Source of the DNA: Microbacterium azadirachtae | GTDB lineage: Bacteria > Actinomycetota > Actinomycetes > Actinomycetales > Microbacteriaceae | Direction: 5' to 3' | NCBI RefSeq assembly: GCF_000956545.1 | Contig: NZ_JYIT01000070.1 | Span: 1 to 64,000, forward strand | DNA length: 64,000 bases | Part shown: piece after piece, positions 30,767 through 41,613 of the stretch | Numbering within the stretch: the stretch's first letter is position 1 | How the letters are laid out: the number at the start of each line of letters is the position of its first letter | Notes under the pieces: model-generated | What the model was told of the DNA's origin: nothing | Seen by the model: the letters and a program-made list of their open reading frames with translations, nothing else | Database searches by the model: none | Made by a program: the position numbers and the translations under genes

Positions 30767-33700
30767 ATGAGCGACACGGCGACCGGCACCGGGCACGAGG
30801 TGCTCGACCGGTTCACGCCCGCGACGCAGGACTGGTTCCGGGGGGCGTTCACGGCGCCCACGCCGGCGCAGGCGGGCGCCTGGGAGGCCATCTCCGGAGG
30901 GCGCAACGCCCTCGTCGTCGCGCCGACCGGATCCGGCAAGACGCTGTCCGCCTTCCTCTGGGCCATCGACCGCGTGTTCCGCGAGCGCGTGGCGGAGGCG
31001 GGATCCGCGTCCGCGGCGCCGTCCGCCGCCGGGGCGAAGGGCCGCAGGAAGAACGACGCGGAGCGGACCGGCCGCACCCGGATCCTCTACATCTCGCCGC
31101 TCAAGGCCCTGGGCGTGGACGTCGAGCGCAACCTGCGGTCCCCGCTCATCGGCATCGGCCAGTCCGCCCGGCGCCTCGGCGTCCCGGCACCGGCGGTGAC
31201 GGTGGGCGTGCGCTCGGGAGACACGACCTCGTCCGACCGGCGCAGGCTCGTCGTCGATCCGCCGGACATCCTCATCACCACACCCGAATCGCTGTACCTC
31301 ATGCTTACCAGCCGCGCGGGCGACACCCTGCGCGACGTGCACACCGTCATCATCGACGAGGTGCACGCCGTCGCGGCCACCAAGCGCGGCGCCCATCTCG
31401 CGGTCAGCCTGGAACGGCTCGACCAGCTGCGCCGCGCCGCCGGTGCCGAGTCCCCGGTGCAGCGCATCGGGCTCAGCGCGACCGTGCGTCCGATCGACGA
31501 GGTGGCCCGCTTCCTCGGCGGCGCGCAGCCGGTCGAGATCGTGGCGCCGCCCGCGTCGAAGACGTTCGACCTCCAGGTCGTCGTGCCTGTCGAGGACATG
31601 CTCAACCCTCCGCCGCCGCCCGGAACCGACGAGACGCCCCGGCCGTCCGGGGCCGAGCGGATCGACCAGGCGGTCGGCGGAGCGGACGCGTTCGGCGAGA
31701 ACACCGAGATGACCGGATCCGTCTGGCCGCACGTGGAGGAGGCGATCGTCGACCGGATCCTGCAGAACCGCTCGACGATCGTGTTCGCGAACTCCCGGCG
31801 TCTGGCGGAGCGGCTCACCGGGCGGCTCAACGAGATCTACAGCGAGCGCCTCGGGCTGGACCTGCCCGCTGCCATGGTCCCCGCGGCCATGATGGCGCAG
31901 GCCGGTTCGACGGCCGGCGCGGATCCAGTGCTCGCCAAAGCGCACCACGGCTCGGTCTCGAAGGAGCAGCGCGCGCTCGTCGAGGAGGAGCTGAAGTCCG
32001 GGGTGCTGCGCTGCGTCGTCGCGACGAGCAGCCTCGAGCTCGGCATCGACATGGGCGCGGTCGACCTGGTGATCCAGGTGGAGGCGCCGCCGTCGGCCGC
32101 CTCGGGCCTGCAGCGCGTGGGGCGCGCCGGCCACCAGGTCGGCGAGATCAGCCGGGCCTCGCTGTTCCCGAAGCACCGCGGCGATGTGCTGCACACCGCG
32201 ATCGTGACCGAGCGCATGCTCGCCGGGCAGATCGAGGCGATCTCCGTGCCGCGCAATCCGCTCGACATCCTCGCCCAGCAGACCGTCGCCGCCTGCGCGC
32301 TGGATCCGCTCGACGTCGAGCAGTGGTTCGACACCGTGCGTCGCAGCGCGCCGTTCGCCGCGCTCCCCCGCTCGGCGTACGAGGCGACCCTCGACCTGCT
32401 GGCCGGGCGCTTCCCCTCCGACGAGTTCGCGGAGCTGCGCCCCCGCCTGGTGTGGGATCGCGATGCGGGCACCCTGACCGGTCGTCCGGGAGCGCAGCGC
32501 ATCGCGGTGACGAGCGGCGGGACGATCCCCGACCGCGGCCTGTTCGGCGTGTTCGTCGCGGGCGAGACCACGGGGGCGCGCGTCGGCGAGCTCGACGAGG
32601 AGATGGTGTACGAGTCGCGGGTCGGCGACGTCTTCACGCTCGGCACCACGAGCTGGCGGATCGCCGAGATCACGCACGACCGCGTCAACGTGATCCCCGC
32701 GTTCGGACAGCCCGGCAAGGTGCCGTTCTGGCACGGCGACGGGCTGGGCCGGCCCTTCGAGCTCGGCGAGGCGCTGGGCGTCTTCAACCGGGAGGTGCAC
32801 GGCGCGACCCCGGAGAAGGCCCGCGAGCGTCTCGCGGCGGCGGGGCTCGACGATCTCGCGCAGGCGAACCTCCTCGCGCATCTGAACGAGCAGAAGGAGT
32901 CGACCGGCACGCTGCCGACCGATCGCGCGCTCACGGTGGAGCGCAGCCGCGACGAGATCGGCGACTGGCGGGTGATCCTGCACTCCCCCTACGGGCAGAC
33001 CGTGCACGCGCCCTGGGCGCTGGCCGTCAACGCCCGCATCCGCGAGCGCCTGGGCGTGGAGGGGTCGGCGGTCGCGAGCGACGACGGCATCATCGTGCGC
33101 GTGCCGGATGCCGACGCCGAGCCGCCCGGGGCTGAGCTCTTCGTGTTCGATCCCGAGGAGCTCGAGCGGATCGTCACCGACGAGGTCGGCGGGTCCGCCC
33201 TGTTCGCCTCCCGATTCCGCGAGTGCGCGGCGCGGGCGCTGCTCATGCCGCGGATGAACCCGAACCGGCGCACACCCCTCTGGCAGCAGCGGCAGCGTTC
33301 TGCCCAGCTGCTCGAAGTCGCGCGCAAGCACCCGACGTTCCCGATCATCCTGGAGACCCTGCGCGAGGTGCTGCAGGACGTGTACGACCTGCCGTCCCTG
33401 CGACGCCTCGCCACCGGCATCGCCGACCGGCGGATCCGGCTCGTCGAGGTGCAGACCGCGCAGCCGTCGCCGTTCGCCCGCGATCTGCTGTTCGGCTACG
33501 TCGGCGCGTTCATGTACGAGGGCGACTCCCCGCTCGCCGAGCGCCGGGCTGCGGCGCTGTCGGTCGACCCCGCCCTGCTCGGCGAGCTGCTCGGCACGGT
33601 CGAGCTGCGGGAACTGCTGGATCCGGAGGTCATCGCGCAGTTCGAGCGCGAGGCGCAGCGCACGGATCCGGCCCGTCGCGCACGCGGCGTCGAGGGCGTG

Positions 33701-35581
33701 GCCGATCTGCTGCGCCTGCTCGGCCCGCTCGACGCGAGCGAGGTCGCGGCACGGCTGGAAGCGGATCCGGCGTCGGAGTCCGGCCGGTCCACGGAGGGCG
33801 TGGCCGCCGGGCACCTCTCGGCGCTGATCGACGCGCGCCGCGCGATCGAGGTCACGATCGGCGGGGTGCGCCGCACCGCCGCGATCGAGGACGCCGGGCG
33901 CCTGCGCGACGCGCTGGGCGTGCCGCTGCCCGTGGGGATCCCGGTGGCGTTCCTGGAGCCGGTGGCGGATCCTCTCGGCGATCTGGTCGCCCGCCACGCG
34001 CGCACGCATGGCCCGTTCCTCGGATCCGCGGTCGCCGCCCGGTTCGGGATCGGACCGGCCGTTGTGCGGCAGACGCTGCAGCGGCTCGAGGCCGACGGGC
34101 GCGTGACGAGCGGGTTCTTCCTGCCCAGCCCAGACCCCTCGTGGGAGGCGGAAGACGCGGAGCCCGATGCCACGAGCGGACGCCGCGCGTCGGCCACCTC
34201 GGCCGGGCCCGACGAGACCGAGTGGTGCGACAGCGAGGTGCTGCGCCGACTGCGGATTCGCTCCCTCGCGGCGATCCGGGGCAGCGTCGAGCCGGTCTCG
34301 CCCACCGCCTTCGCGCGTTTCCTGCCGGAATGGCAGCATCACACCCGCCCGCTCGAGGGCGTGGACGGCGTCGCCGCGGTGATCGAGCAGCTCGCCGGCG
34401 TGCCCATTCCGGCGAGCGCCTGGGAATCGCTGGTGCTCCCGCAGCGCGTGCGCGACTACACCCCCGCGCTCCTCGACGAGCTGACGAGCTCCGGCGAGAT
34501 CGTCTGGGCCGGCCATGGAGCGCTTCCGGGCCGCGACGGCTGGGTGTCGCTGCACCCTGCCGACCTCGCGCCGTTCACCGTGCCCTTCGCCGATGAGGCC
34601 CCCGAGGAGGGGTCCCTCGAGGCGCAGCTGCTCGCCGCCCTCGCCTCGGGAGGCGCCTACTTCGCGGCGCAGCTGCGTGAGGCCACCGGCGCCGAGAACG
34701 AGGCCTCGGTGGTCGAGGCGCTGTGGAACCTGACCTGGACGGGGCACGTGACGAACGACACGTTCGCACCGATCCGGGCGCTGTTGAGCGGTGGCAGCCA
34801 GGCGCACAAGGTCACCCGCCGGGCCCCGCGCACGCGGACGTTCCGCGGGATGTCGCTTGCGCGCCCGACCTCGACCCCGCGGCCGCTGTCGGTGGGCGGA
34901 CGGTGGTCGCTGGTCCCGGAGGCGGAGACGGATCCCGCCCGGCGCGCGACGGTCTCGGCGGGACTGCTGCTCGACCGCTACGGCGTCGTCACCCGCGGAT
35001 CGGTGCAGGCCGAGGGCATGCCGGGCGGCTTCGCGCAGGCCTATCGCGTCCTCGCCGGCTTCGAGGAGGCCGGGCACTGCCGCCGCGGCTACGTGATCGA
35101 GAAGCTCGGCGCCGCGCAGTTCGCGGCCTCCGCCACGATCGACAGGCTGCGCACCTTCGCCGGCCTCGCCGATCCGCCGCCGCGCACCGCGCGCACGCTC
35201 GCCGCGACCGACCCCGCGAGCCCCTACGGCGCCGCGCTCGGCTGGCCCCGGCTGGACGAGGTCTCGCACCGCCCCGGCCGCAAGGCGGGCGCGCTCGTGG
35301 TGCTCGTCGACGGCGCCCTCGTGGTGTATCTGGAGAGGGGCGGCAAGACCGTGCTCGCGTTCTCCGACGACGAGGAGGAGCTGCGCGCGGCGACGGCCGA
35401 CCTCGCCGCGACCGCTCGCGCCCGGCGGCTGGAGACCCTCACGGTCGAGAAGGTGAACGGCGAGGGCATGTACGACCGCGGTGCGGACGGATCCGGGCGC
35501 GGCCCGGTGCTCGGCCGGCTGCTGCAGGAGGCCGGCTTCGTCGCGACCCCGCGCGGCTACACCCTGCGCAAGGCGCTGTGA
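30767..35581 (+). CDS. lhr: Lhr-type ATP-dependent helicase
   Basis: A 1604-aa superfamily 2 helicase, the long form found in mycobacteria, which moves 3' to 5' on single-stranded DNA and prefers RNA:DNA duplexes. Domains: RecA1 with Q-motif region PTPAQ, Walker A APTGSGKTLSAF (residues about 46-57) and Walker B IIDEVHAV; RecA2 with TSSLELGIDMGAVD and QRVGRAGHQVG; then the winged-helix and beta-barrel Lhr core to about residue 870; then the long C-terminal extension of unknown detail. Followed by EI24 and nei on the same strand. lhr next to nei is also found in mycobacteria, which supports a repair role. Confidence 0.96.
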   Translation: MSDTATGTGHEVLDRFTPATQDWFRGAFTAPTPAQAGAWEAISGGRNALVVAPTGSGKTLSAFLWAIDRVFRERVAEAGSASAAPSAAGAKGRRKNDAERTGRTRILYISPLKALGVDVERNLRSPLIGIGQSARRLGVPAPAVTVGVRSGDTTSSDRRRLVVDPPDILITTPESLYLMLTSRAGDTLRDVHTVIIDEVHAVAATKRGAHLAVSLERLDQLRRAAGAESPVQRIGLSATVRPIDEVARFLGGAQPVEIVAPPASKTFDLQVVVPVEDMLNPPPPPGTDETPRPSGAERIDQAVGGADAFGENTEMTGSVWPHVEEAIVDRILQNRSTIVFANSRRLAERLTGRLNEIYSERLGLDLPAAMVPAAMMAQAGSTAGADPVLAKAHHGSVSKEQRALVEEELKSGVLRCVVATSSLELGIDMGAVDLVIQVEAPPSAASGLQRVGRAGHQVGEISRASLFPKHRGDVLHTAIVTERMLAGQIEAISVPRNPLDILAQQTVAACALDPLDVEQWFDTVRRSAPFAALPRSAYEATLDLLAGRFPSDEFAELRPRLVWDRDAGTLTGRPGAQRIAVTSGGTIPDRGLFGVFVAGETTGARVGELDEEMVYESRVGDVFTLGTTSWRIAEITHDRVNVIPAFGQPGKVPFWHGDGLGRPFELGEALGVFNREVHGATPEKARERLAAAGLDDLAQANLLAHLNEQKESTGTLPTDRALTVERSRDEIGDWRVILHSPYGQTVHAPWALAVNARIRERLGVEGSAVASDDGIIVRVPDADAEPPGAELFVFDPEELERIVTDEVGGSALFASRFRECAARALLMPRMNPNRRTPLWQQRQRSAQLLEVARKHPTFPIILETLREVLQDVYDLPSLRRLATGIADRRIRLVEVQTAQPSPFARDLLFGYVGAFMYEGDSPLAERRAAALSVDPALLGELLGTVELRELLDPEVIAQFEREAQRTDPARRARGVEGVADLLRLLGPLDASEVAARLEADPASESGRSTEGVAAGHLSALIDARRAIEVTIGGVRRTAAIEDAGRLRDALGVPLPVGIPVAFLEPVADPLGDLVARHARTHGPFLGSAVAARFGIGPAVVRQTLQRLEADGRVTSGFFLPSPDPSWEAEDAEPDATSGRRASATSAGPDETEWCDSEVLRRLRIRSLAAIRGSVEPVSPTAFARFLPEWQHHTRPLEGVDGVAAVIEQLAGVPIPASAWESLVLPQRVRDYTPALLDELTSSGEIVWAGHGALPGRDGWVSLHPADLAPFTVPFADEAPEEGSLEAQLLAALASGGAYFAAQLREATGAENEASVVEALWNLTWTGHVTNDTFAPIRALLSGGSQAHKVTRRAPRTRTFRGMSLARPTSTPRPLSVGGRWSLVPEAETDPARRATVSAGLLLDRYGVVTRGSVQAEGMPGGFAQAYRVLAGFEEAGHCRRGYVIEKLGAAQFAASATIDRLRTFAGLADPPPRTARTLAATDPASPYGAALGWPRLDEVSHRPGRKAGALVVLVDGALVVYLERGGKTVLAFSDDEEELRAATADLAATARARRLETLTVEKVNGEGMYDRGADGSGRGPVLGRLLQEAGFVATPRGYTLRKAL

Positions 35582-35609
35582 CGGCGCCCGTGCGCAGGAA
35601 CGCCGCGCA

Positions 35610-35615
35610 TACGCT
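35610..35615 (+). promoter_or_regulatory. -10 hexamer of the EI24 gene (TACGCT)
   Basis: TACGCT followed by 6 nt and ATG 35622, so this gene can be transcribed leaderless independently of lhr. Confidence 0.5.
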
Positions 35616-35621
35616 GGGGAC

Positions 35622-36386
35622 ATGATCCGCGAGTTCGCCGCCGGCGTCGGCACGCTGCTGCGCGGGTTCGGTCTGTGGCGCACCCGCCCGCGTCTGCTCG
35701 CGCTCGGGCTGATCCCGGCCGTGATCGCCTTTCTCGTGCTCGCCGCCCTCCTGATCCCGCTCGGATTGTCGCTGGGCGGGATCACCGCATGGATGACGCC
35801 GTTCGCCGACGGCTGGATCGCCGGCTGGCGTGACGCCCTGCGCGTCGCGCTCGGCATCGTGCTGTTCGTGGCGGGCGCGGTGCTGTCCGGCCTGGTCTTC
35901 ACGGCGCTCACGCTCACGATCGGCGACCCGTTCTATCAGCGCATCTGGCGCGAGGTAGAGCGCGAGCTGGGCGGCCCCGAGCCCACGGGGGAGACGGGCT
36001 TCTGGTCCACCGTCGGCGAGGGCCTGCGCCTCATCGTGCTCGGCGCCCTGGTCGCGCTGCTCACCCTGGTGCTGGGTCTCGTCCCGGTCGTCGGCGGCGT
36101 GCTCGCCACCGTCGTGGGCGTGCTGCTCTCCGGGCGCCTGCTGGCGCGGGAGCTCACGGGCCGGGCCTTCGACGCCCGCGGCCTGAGCGGCGACGACCGC
36201 GCACGGCTGCTCGCGTCCGGACGCGCGCGGGTGCTCGGCTTCGGCGTGGCCGCACAGCTGTGCTTCCTGGTGCCGCTGGGCGCCGTCGTCACGATGCCCG
36301 CCGCCGTCGCCGGATCCACGATGCTCGCCCGCGCACTCTCGGACCGCGCGGCGGATGTCGCGACGGAGGCGGCGCGCCATGCCTGA
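35622..36386 (+). CDS. EI24-domain membrane protein
   Basis: A 254-aa protein with four or more long hydrophobic stretches (residues about 25-55, 75-105, 140-170 and 205-240) in the EI24/CysZ arrangement. CysZ imports sulfate, but actinobacterial members are unassigned. The ATG at 35622 lies 40 nt after lhr. The gene overlaps nei by 8 nt, so those two are translationally coupled. Confidence 0.85.
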   Translation: MIREFAAGVGTLLRGFGLWRTRPRLLALGLIPAVIAFLVLAALLIPLGLSLGGITAWMTPFADGWIAGWRDALRVALGIVLFVAGAVLSGLVFTALTLTIGDPFYQRIWREVERELGGPEPTGETGFWSTVGEGLRLIVLGALVALLTLVLGLVPVVGGVLATVVGVLLSGRLLARELTGRAFDARGLSGDDRARLLASGRARVLGFGVAAQLCFLVPLGAVVTMPAAVAGSTMLARALSDRAADVATEAARHA

Positions 36387-37152
36387 GGGCGACACCGTCT
36401 ACCGGGTGGCGCACCGCCTGGACCGTGCGCTGCGCGGCGGCACGATCACCCGTTTCGACCTGCGCGTGCCCGAGCTCGCGAACGCCGATCTGACCGGATC
36501 CGTCGTGCACGGCGTGGTTCCCCGCGGCAAGCACATCCTCATGCGCATCGGTGCGCACACGCTGCGTTCGCATCTGCGCATGGACGGCGCCTGGCACCTG
36601 TACCGGCCCGGGGAGCGCTGGCGGGCGCCCGCGCACACGGCCCGCGCGATCGTCGGCACCGCCGATGTCGAGGCGGTCGGCTTCGAAGTGTCGATGCTCA
36701 CCCTCGTGCCGACCACGGAGGAGGCCTCGCTCGTCTCGCACCTGGGACCGGATCCGCTGAGCGACGACTGGGATCCGGCGGAGGCCGCGCGACGGGTCGG
36801 TTCGGATCCGCGACCGATCCACGTCGCGCTGCTCGATCAGCGCAACGTCGCCGGTTTCGGCAACGAGTACGCGGCGGAGCTGCTGTTCCTGCGCGGCGTG
36901 CTGCCCACGCGCCCGGCGACCGAGGTGGATGCGGCGGCGCTCCTCGATCTCGGAGCGCGCACCATCCGCGCCAACCGCGACCGGATCGACCGCACGTTCA
37001 CCGGCGTCGCCCTCCGCGGCCGGACCACCTGGGTCTACGGGCGAGGGCGGCGCCCCTGCCGCCGCTGCGGCACGCTCATCCGGACGGGCGAGCTGGGCGC
37101 CGACCCTACCGAGGAACGCCGCACCTTCTGGTGCCCGCGCTGCCAGCGCTGA
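36379..37152 (+). CDS. nei: Endonuclease VIII-type DNA glycosylase (Nei)
   Basis: A 257-aa Fpg/Nei glycosylase that removes oxidised pyrimidines and nicks the abasic site. The mature N-terminus is PEGDTVYR (catalytic Pro2 and Glu3), which is the Nei type rather than Fpg (PELPEV). Lys in RGKHILMRI is the conserved lysine, and the helix-two-turn-helix has the LDQRNVAGFGNEYAAELLF block. A C-terminal zinc finger is visible: CRRC and CPRC near residues 229-255. The start at 36379 is set by the N-terminal Pro; an in-frame ATG at 36355 would mask it. Confidence 0.95.
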   Translation: MPEGDTVYRVAHRLDRALRGGTITRFDLRVPELANADLTGSVVHGVVPRGKHILMRIGAHTLRSHLRMDGAWHLYRPGERWRAPAHTARAIVGTADVEAVGFEVSMLTLVPTTEEASLVSHLGPDPLSDDWDPAEAARRVGSDPRPIHVALLDQRNVAGFGNEYAAELLFLRGVLPTRPATEVDAAALLDLGARTIRANRDRIDRTFTGVALRGRTTWVYGRGRRPCRRCGTLIRTGELGADPTEERRTFWCPRCQR

Positions 37153-37180
37153 CGCCCGGGCCACGCCCCCTCCTCCCTGC

Positions 37181-37237
37181 TCGCTGGTCGCGATTGGCGG
37201 GTTTCCGCGGCACAAAGCCGCAGTCCGCGACCAGCGA
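37181..37237. repeat. Dispersed palindromic unit, copy B
   Basis: Perfect 12-bp arms TCGCTGGTCGCG (37181-37192) and CGCGACCAGCGA (37226-37237) enclose a smaller hairpin. The left arm and following bases match copy A at 56-115. Downstream, CCGCCGGGAACGAGA occurs twice (37248-37286). It lies between convergent genes. Confidence 0.65.
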
Positions 37238-37285
37238 ACCGCCCCCTCCGCCGGGAACGAGAGGACCCTCTCCGCCGGGAACGAG

Positions 37286-37320
37286 AAGACGCGCACCTCC
37301 CCGGAGGAGATGCGCGTCTT
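37286..37320. terminator. Bidirectional terminator hairpin
   Basis: AAGACGCGCACCTCC (37286-37300) pairs with GGAGATGCGCGTCTT (37306-37320) with one G-T pair. The AAGAC/GTCTT base gives a short A/T tract on both sides, suitable for the convergent nei and hexapeptide genes. Confidence 0.8.
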
Positions 37321-37345
37321 CGGTGCGGCCCGCGGGCCGCGGCGT

Positions 37346-37753
37346 TCAGGCCGCGAGCCAGAGGCCCTTGCGGTCGGTGTCCAGATTCATGCCGGCGGCG
37401 ACGGTCTCGTCATCGCCGATCTTCGCACCGCGCGCGATGTGCGCGCCGGTGCCGATCTCGGTGCGCACGCCGATCGTGGCGCCATCCCCGATCACGGCGC
37501 CCTGCCCGATGTGGGCATGGGCCTCGATCCGGGCGTTGACGCCCACGATCGCCTCGGGCTCGATCCAGGCGCCGCGCGCGACATGCGCGCCGGCCCCGAC
37601 CTTCGCACCCGGTTCGACATAGGCGCCGGCCTCCACGACCGCCTGCGGGTGCACCTTGGCACCGTGCGCGATCAGACCACGACCGTTGGCGTGCTTGCGG
37701 TAGCGCAGCGTGCCTCCACGGCCGTCCTCGATGTCGACGTAGTTCTTACCCAC
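37346..37753 (-). CDS. Hexapeptide-repeat (left-handed beta-helix) protein
   Basis: A 135-aa protein in which residues about 28-118 form imperfect hexapeptide repeats ([AV]xxGAxV pattern: GAKVHPQAVVEAGAYVEPGA and onward), giving about five coils of a left-handed beta-helix. No acyltransferase catalytic His loop or N-terminal transferase domain is obvious, so it may be a small scaffold or a carbonic-anhydrase-like protein rather than a transferase. The ATG at 37753 has AGGTTTTCG upstream (AGG 6 nt away). Monocistronic. Confidence 0.75.
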   Translation of the reverse strand: MGKNYVDIEDGRGGTLRYRKHANGRGLIAHGAKVHPQAVVEAGAYVEPGAKVGAGAHVARGAWIEPEAIVGVNARIEAHAHIGQGAVIGDGATIGVRTEIGTGAHIARGAKIGDDETVAAGMNLDTDRKGLWLAA

Positions 37754-37895
37754 GAAAACCTCCCGTGCCCGGGACTTTCCCCGGATACATCTGCAACCTC
37801 GCGCGCGTCGGATCTATTCCCGCGCACGCATTTCGCGCGTGTCGGGTCCGGACCGCCGCGCGATGGTCGGACCGCCGCTGCCACGGCCGCGCCGG

Positions 37896-37901
37896 TACGC
37901 T
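37896..37901 (+). promoter_or_regulatory. -10 hexamer of the LysR-effector-domain gene (TACGCT)
   Basis: TACGCT followed by 6 nt and ATG 37908; leaderless layout. Confidence 0.5.
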
Positions 37902-37907
37902 GAACGC

Positions 37908-38687
37908 ATGAGCAGGCGAGGCGGTTCCGGCGGACGCAAACCCGCGGTGCGCTCCGCCAAGGGCGGCGCCCGCAGCACCGCCGGCGGCCGGAACGCCGCG
38001 AAGACCGGCAAGGGCGCACCCAAGAGCGCGTCGCAACGGCCCGCGAAGAAGGCCGAGAAGGTCGTCTTCGACGCCCCTCCCGTCGTGCCCGAGGAGCCCC
38101 GCACCCTGCGCCTCGGCGCGGTGCCCGGCGCGACGCCCGGGCGCTGGATCGACACCTGGAACACCCGGATGCCGAATGTCACGCTCGAACTCGTGCCGAT
38201 CCCGTTCGCCCGACAGCGCGCCGCGCTGACCGAGGGCGGGATCGATCTCGCCCTCGTGCGCGCCCCGTTCGACGACGACGGCATGCATGCGATCCCTCTC
38301 TACGAGGAGCTTCCCGTGGTGATCGCCTCGGCCGACTCGCACCTGCTCGCCGCCGACGAGCTGGTTCCTGCCGATCTCGAGGGCGAGACGCTGCTGACGA
38401 CCGCGGAGGACGTGCTGGGCGTGCTGGCCCTGCCGACGACGCCGTCCGCGATCCCGCCCCTCGACACCATCGAGAACGCGGTGGAGACGGTCGCCGCCGG
38501 CGTCGGGATCCTCGTCGCCCCCATGTCGCTGGCGCGCCTGCACCACCGCAAGGACGTCGAATACCGGATCCTGCGCGACGCGCCCGTCTCTCCCGTGCTG
38601 CTGGCCTGGCCGAAGGGGGCGACGACCCCCGACATCGAGGCCTTCGTCGGCGTCGTCCGCGGCCGCACCGCGAACTCCTCGCGCTGA
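37908..38687 (+). CDS. LysR substrate-binding domain protein lacking the HTH
   Basis: A 259-aa protein. Residues about 1-60 are lysine/arginine/alanine/glycine-rich and look disordered (KKAEKVV ends the tail). Residues about 65-255 match the periplasmic-binding-like effector domain of LysR regulators: TLRLGAVPGATPGRW, GIDLALVRAPFDDDG, LPVVIASADSHLL, VAAGVGILVAPMSLARL. There is no N-terminal winged helix. The basic tail might bind nucleic acid non-specifically. The ligand is unknown. Seen: domain and tail; inferred: any regulatory role. Confidence 0.8.
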   Translation: MSRRGGSGGRKPAVRSAKGGARSTAGGRNAAKTGKGAPKSASQRPAKKAEKVVFDAPPVVPEEPRTLRLGAVPGATPGRWIDTWNTRMPNVTLELVPIPFARQRAALTEGGIDLALVRAPFDDDGMHAIPLYEELPVVIASADSHLLAADELVPADLEGETLLTTAEDVLGVLALPTTPSAIPPLDTIENAVETVAAGVGILVAPMSLARLHHRKDVEYRILRDAPVSPVLLAWPKGATTPDIEAFVGVVRGRTANSSR

Positions 38688-38736
38688 TCCCGCGCTCACC
38701 TCGCTCCTCTCACCGTCCTCCGCGCGGCCCCCGCGC

Positions 38737-38878
38737 CGTTGTGCAGGGAGGCCGCGCGTTATGCAGGGCCGGCGGCCGTGGTGCGCCATCGGCGAACCGT
38801 CGTTCCGCGGTCTTCCGCGCCGGTCCCCCGGCACCGACCGCTCCCTCCCTGCACAACGCGAGCGCTCCCTGCACAACG
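38737..38878. repeat. Four copies of a TGCAGGGA-type motif
   Basis: CGTTGTGCAGGGAG occurs at 38737-38750 on the plus strand and at 38845-38858 and 38865-38878 on the minus strand. A variant (CGTTATGCAGGG) is at 38757-38768. They form a long inverted pair between the convergent LysR-domain and clpC genes. The arrangement could be a terminator, a protein-binding array or a repeat element. Confidence 0.65.
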
Positions 38879-38927
38879 GCCGGCACCCGGCGAGGCCCCG
38901 GCAGCGGCCCGGGCCTCGCCGCGCGGG

Positions 38928-41495
<2,568 letters not shown>

Positions 41496-41511
41496 TTCGC
41501 TTCCTCTCAAA

Positions 41512-41532
41512 CTTGAGCGTAGTGCTGTCAAG
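41512..41532 (-). promoter_or_regulatory. HAIR-like operator and -35 of clpC
   Basis: CTTGAGC-N7-TGTCAAG (41512-41532) resembles the HspR inverted repeat CTTGAGT-N7-ACTCAAG with three mismatches and the right 7-nt spacing; outward, AACTTGA and TCAAGTT pair perfectly. On the minus strand TTGACA (41526-41531) inside it is a consensus -35. A repressor here would block clpC transcription. Confidence 0.65.
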
Positions 41533-41601
41533 TTCAACGCGAGTCCTCCCTCCGTATTCCCGTCCGTTGCATCCGGACTTCGGCGGATCTCGCTGCTCGC
41601 C

Positions 41602-41607
41602 TAGAAT
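41602..41607 (+). promoter_or_regulatory. -10 hexamer of the amidotransferase gene (TAGAAT)
   Basis: TAGAAT followed by 6 nt and ATG 41614; leaderless layout. Confidence 0.6.
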
Positions 41608-41613
41608 CCAGGG

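Noticed and set aside
30521..35917. A 1798-codon open frame antisense to lhr
   Set aside because: lhr has complete helicase motifs on the other strand; the antisense product is low-complexity and basic.
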